A stretch of 64,000 nt of DNA from Hippophae tibetana (lineage: Eukaryota > Streptophyta > Magnoliopsida > Rosales > Elaeagnaceae): contig CM072803.1 of NCBI GenBank assembly GCA_037013495.1, forward strand, positions 57,549,627 to 57,613,626, given 5' to 3'. Below are positions 62,601-64,000 of the stretch, piece by piece. The position numbers and the translations under genes are program-made. The notes under the pieces were generated by a model. The model saw nothing but the letters and a program-made list of their open reading frames with translations. It was not told the DNA's origin and searched no databases. The stretch's first letter is position 1. Every line of letters starts with the position of its first letter.

Positions 62601-63817
62601 CCATCCTTTACTCTATGTATAGCTGTGCCTCCTTATTATTTACCAAAATGGTTCGGTGTTCTTTTTCTCATCAACTGCGATGAATAAAAAATTTCTTAAT
62701 TCCACCAAGCATAGGGTCACCTACTTGGATCATGTGACGTTCTAAAAACAAATTATGCGTAGGATTCCCAATTTTAGTGCAACTATTAAAGTATTGAGAA
62801 CAAAACTCAATGGCCAATTGATAACTGTATTTTATATAGTTATTTTCACCTATTTTATTAATTAAAATTGCAATGTTCTTAATGTTTTTAATTAGTTCAT
62901 TTTAGTTTAATAAATTAGTATTTAATGTGTTTTATATTTTTGTATGAAAATTAAATAATTTGTATCGAAAGCGTACTTAATTGCAAATTTGTGGCCAAAA
63001 ATATAATTTTAGATTAAAGAGTGTTTAATTGCAATTTATAAAAGTCAAAAATATAATTTAAATTAAATTCGGGCTTGATTTTAATTATTAAAAGTTTAAA
63101 ATTTTAATTTAAATTAGAAAAGGGCTAAACTATAATTAAAGAAAGTTGAAAATGTAATTTGAATTAAACTTATGGGCCAAAATGAAATTTATTAAAGTTG
63201 ATTTCTTTGCGGAGGAGAGAAGATACCACGCGCCATATACGACGCGCGAAACGTGGCCGTCAGATCATACACGCAACGGCGAGGATGCGCGCGTATCCAG
63301 CAAACCTGACCAAAGCAAGTGGGTTCTCATTCTATCAGACACGCAGCTCGGCGCCGAGTGGGGCCCACCTGCCACGCAGGCCGACGTGCAGGTGGGACCC
63401 ACCTCTTTGACGCGTCCAGCCGCTGTACCCCACGTACGCGCGCCTCTGATCACGTGTGCTGGTCTCTGCATGCAACCGGATTTTGCTCCAATCAGAAGCT
63501 GTCACGTGTCCGCCTGAATCCTTTCCTCGAATTCAAAGCTGCCACGTGTCCCACTAAATTTTAAGCCAATCATGTTATGACACGTGTCATGTTTTGATGA
63601 GCGCGAAAGCGCAAGATCACACCCACGTGCAGCCGTTGTTCCACTGCGGACAATCCATCGTAGCCCGTTTCCCGCAGCCAATCAGAAGTTGCCACGTGTT
63701 CGCATTCATTCCTTTCAGCGAATTAGACGCTAACACGTGGCATGCATAATGAATTAAAAAATGCAGAATCAGCGCCCTGTCTCACGCGTGAATTTAATTA
63801 ATATTTTCGATATCGAA
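59637..63817. repeat. Satellite units U27-U29, most divergent in the window
   Basis: U27 has the AT half of U26. All three share CACGTGTGCTGGTCTC and CCTGACCAAAG. U27 and U29 have lost one C in CGGCGCCGAGTGG, which shifts the long open frame. Private changes include CACTCGTG in U27, GCGGAAGATC and TTTGATGCG in U28, and CGTAGCCC, GAATTCAAAG and GAATTAGACGCTAAC in U29. Confidence 0.85.
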
Positions 63818-64000
63818 TTTCGATACACGTTATTTTATTTTTCGATACAAAATTATTATGCGATTTTATAAACAAATAAAATAAAAAATGTAATAATTTA
63901 GATGTATTATTTTTAGCTATAATGTTATTAAAGATATATCAATTAATAGTTAAATATAAAATAATTTTATCTTAAATGAAAAGGATGAACCTGCCATCCT
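63818..64000. repeat. Satellite unit U30, cut by the window edge
   Basis: The first 183 bp of the next monomer, with private changes ATTATGCGATT and ATAAACAAATAAA. Confidence 0.95.

Larger units (their letters stand above)
23387..64000. repeat. Satellite array, 1393-1395-bp monomer, 29 complete copies plus a partial copy
   Basis: Taking TTTCGATACACG as the phase start, monomers begin at 23387, 24781, 26176, 27571, 28966, 30361, 31756, 33151, 34546, 35941, 37336, 38731, 40124, 41519, 42914, 44307, 45700, 47093, 48486, 49880, 51274, 52668, 54061, 55454, 56848, 58242, 59637, 61031, 62425 and 63818. I call them U1-U30. All are in the same orientation with no other DNA between them. The array runs off the right edge. 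Each monomer has an AT-rich half followed by a GC-rich half. No rRNA, tRNA, LTR or transposase was seen inside. I do not recognise the family. It could be centromeric, pericentromeric, subtelomeric or another heterochromatic block. Confidence 0.98.

Noticed and set aside
23387..64000. rDNA intergenic spacer or 5S cluster as the source of the array
   Set aside because: No rRNA coding segment appears in 40 kb, and nothing resembling the 5S gene or its internal promoter boxes was seen.
23387..64000. CRISPR-like array
   Set aside because: The repeats are directly joined and about 1.4 kb long with no spacers, in a plant nuclear context.

Overview
This window is nuclear DNA of a flowering plant. 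The evidence is a set of decayed angiosperm transposons (MULE, CACTA, Ty1/copia, Ty3/gypsy chromovirus and Athila-type), Ulp1-like proteases with spliceosomal GT..AG introns, and a very AT-rich background. I see no intact host gene, no tRNA or rRNA gene, no CRISPR array and no prokaryotic-style operon. I cannot name the family or species from the sequence alone.

Positions 1-23386 are a graveyard of nested mobile elements. In order they are: an Ulp1-like protease fragment (+); a stop-riddled MULE transposase (-); a 3.0-kb LTR element whose 5' LTR is cut short (3824-6843); a non-autonomous CACTA element (8384-9357); a degenerate minisatellite and an (AT)44 run; a first copia-type gag relic; a chromovirus with matching 382-bp LTRs that lost the middle of pol (13354-17131); a second copia gag relic whose LTR region the chromovirus probably split; an Athila-type reverse transcriptase fragment (-); and a multi-exon Ulp1-like pseudogene (-) that runs up to the edge of the satellite.

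Positions 23387-64000 are one head-to-tail satellite array: 29 complete monomers of 1393-1395 bp plus the start of a thirtieth, continuing past the window. Each monomer joins an AT-rich half of about 745 bp, itself built partly of degenerate ~50-bp sub-repeats, to a GC- and CpG-rich half of about 650 bp. The GC half carries up to seven CACGTG hexamers, mostly about 40 bp apart, plus CCAAT and GGGCCCAC motifs, a duplicated ~62-bp module and a 14-bp perfect palindrome. The leftmost ten monomers are almost identical. Further right come chimeric units, a conversion-like tract and a partial four-monomer periodicity.

The satellite is the most notable object here: a long-period repeat that looks like a multiplied promoter or enhancer cassette. 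The open frames inside it are not convincing genes, because they begin at TTG and several monomer types break them with a stop or a frameshift. Nothing in the window forms an evident pathway. The elements relate to each other through insertion, deletion, and unequal exchange or conversion.
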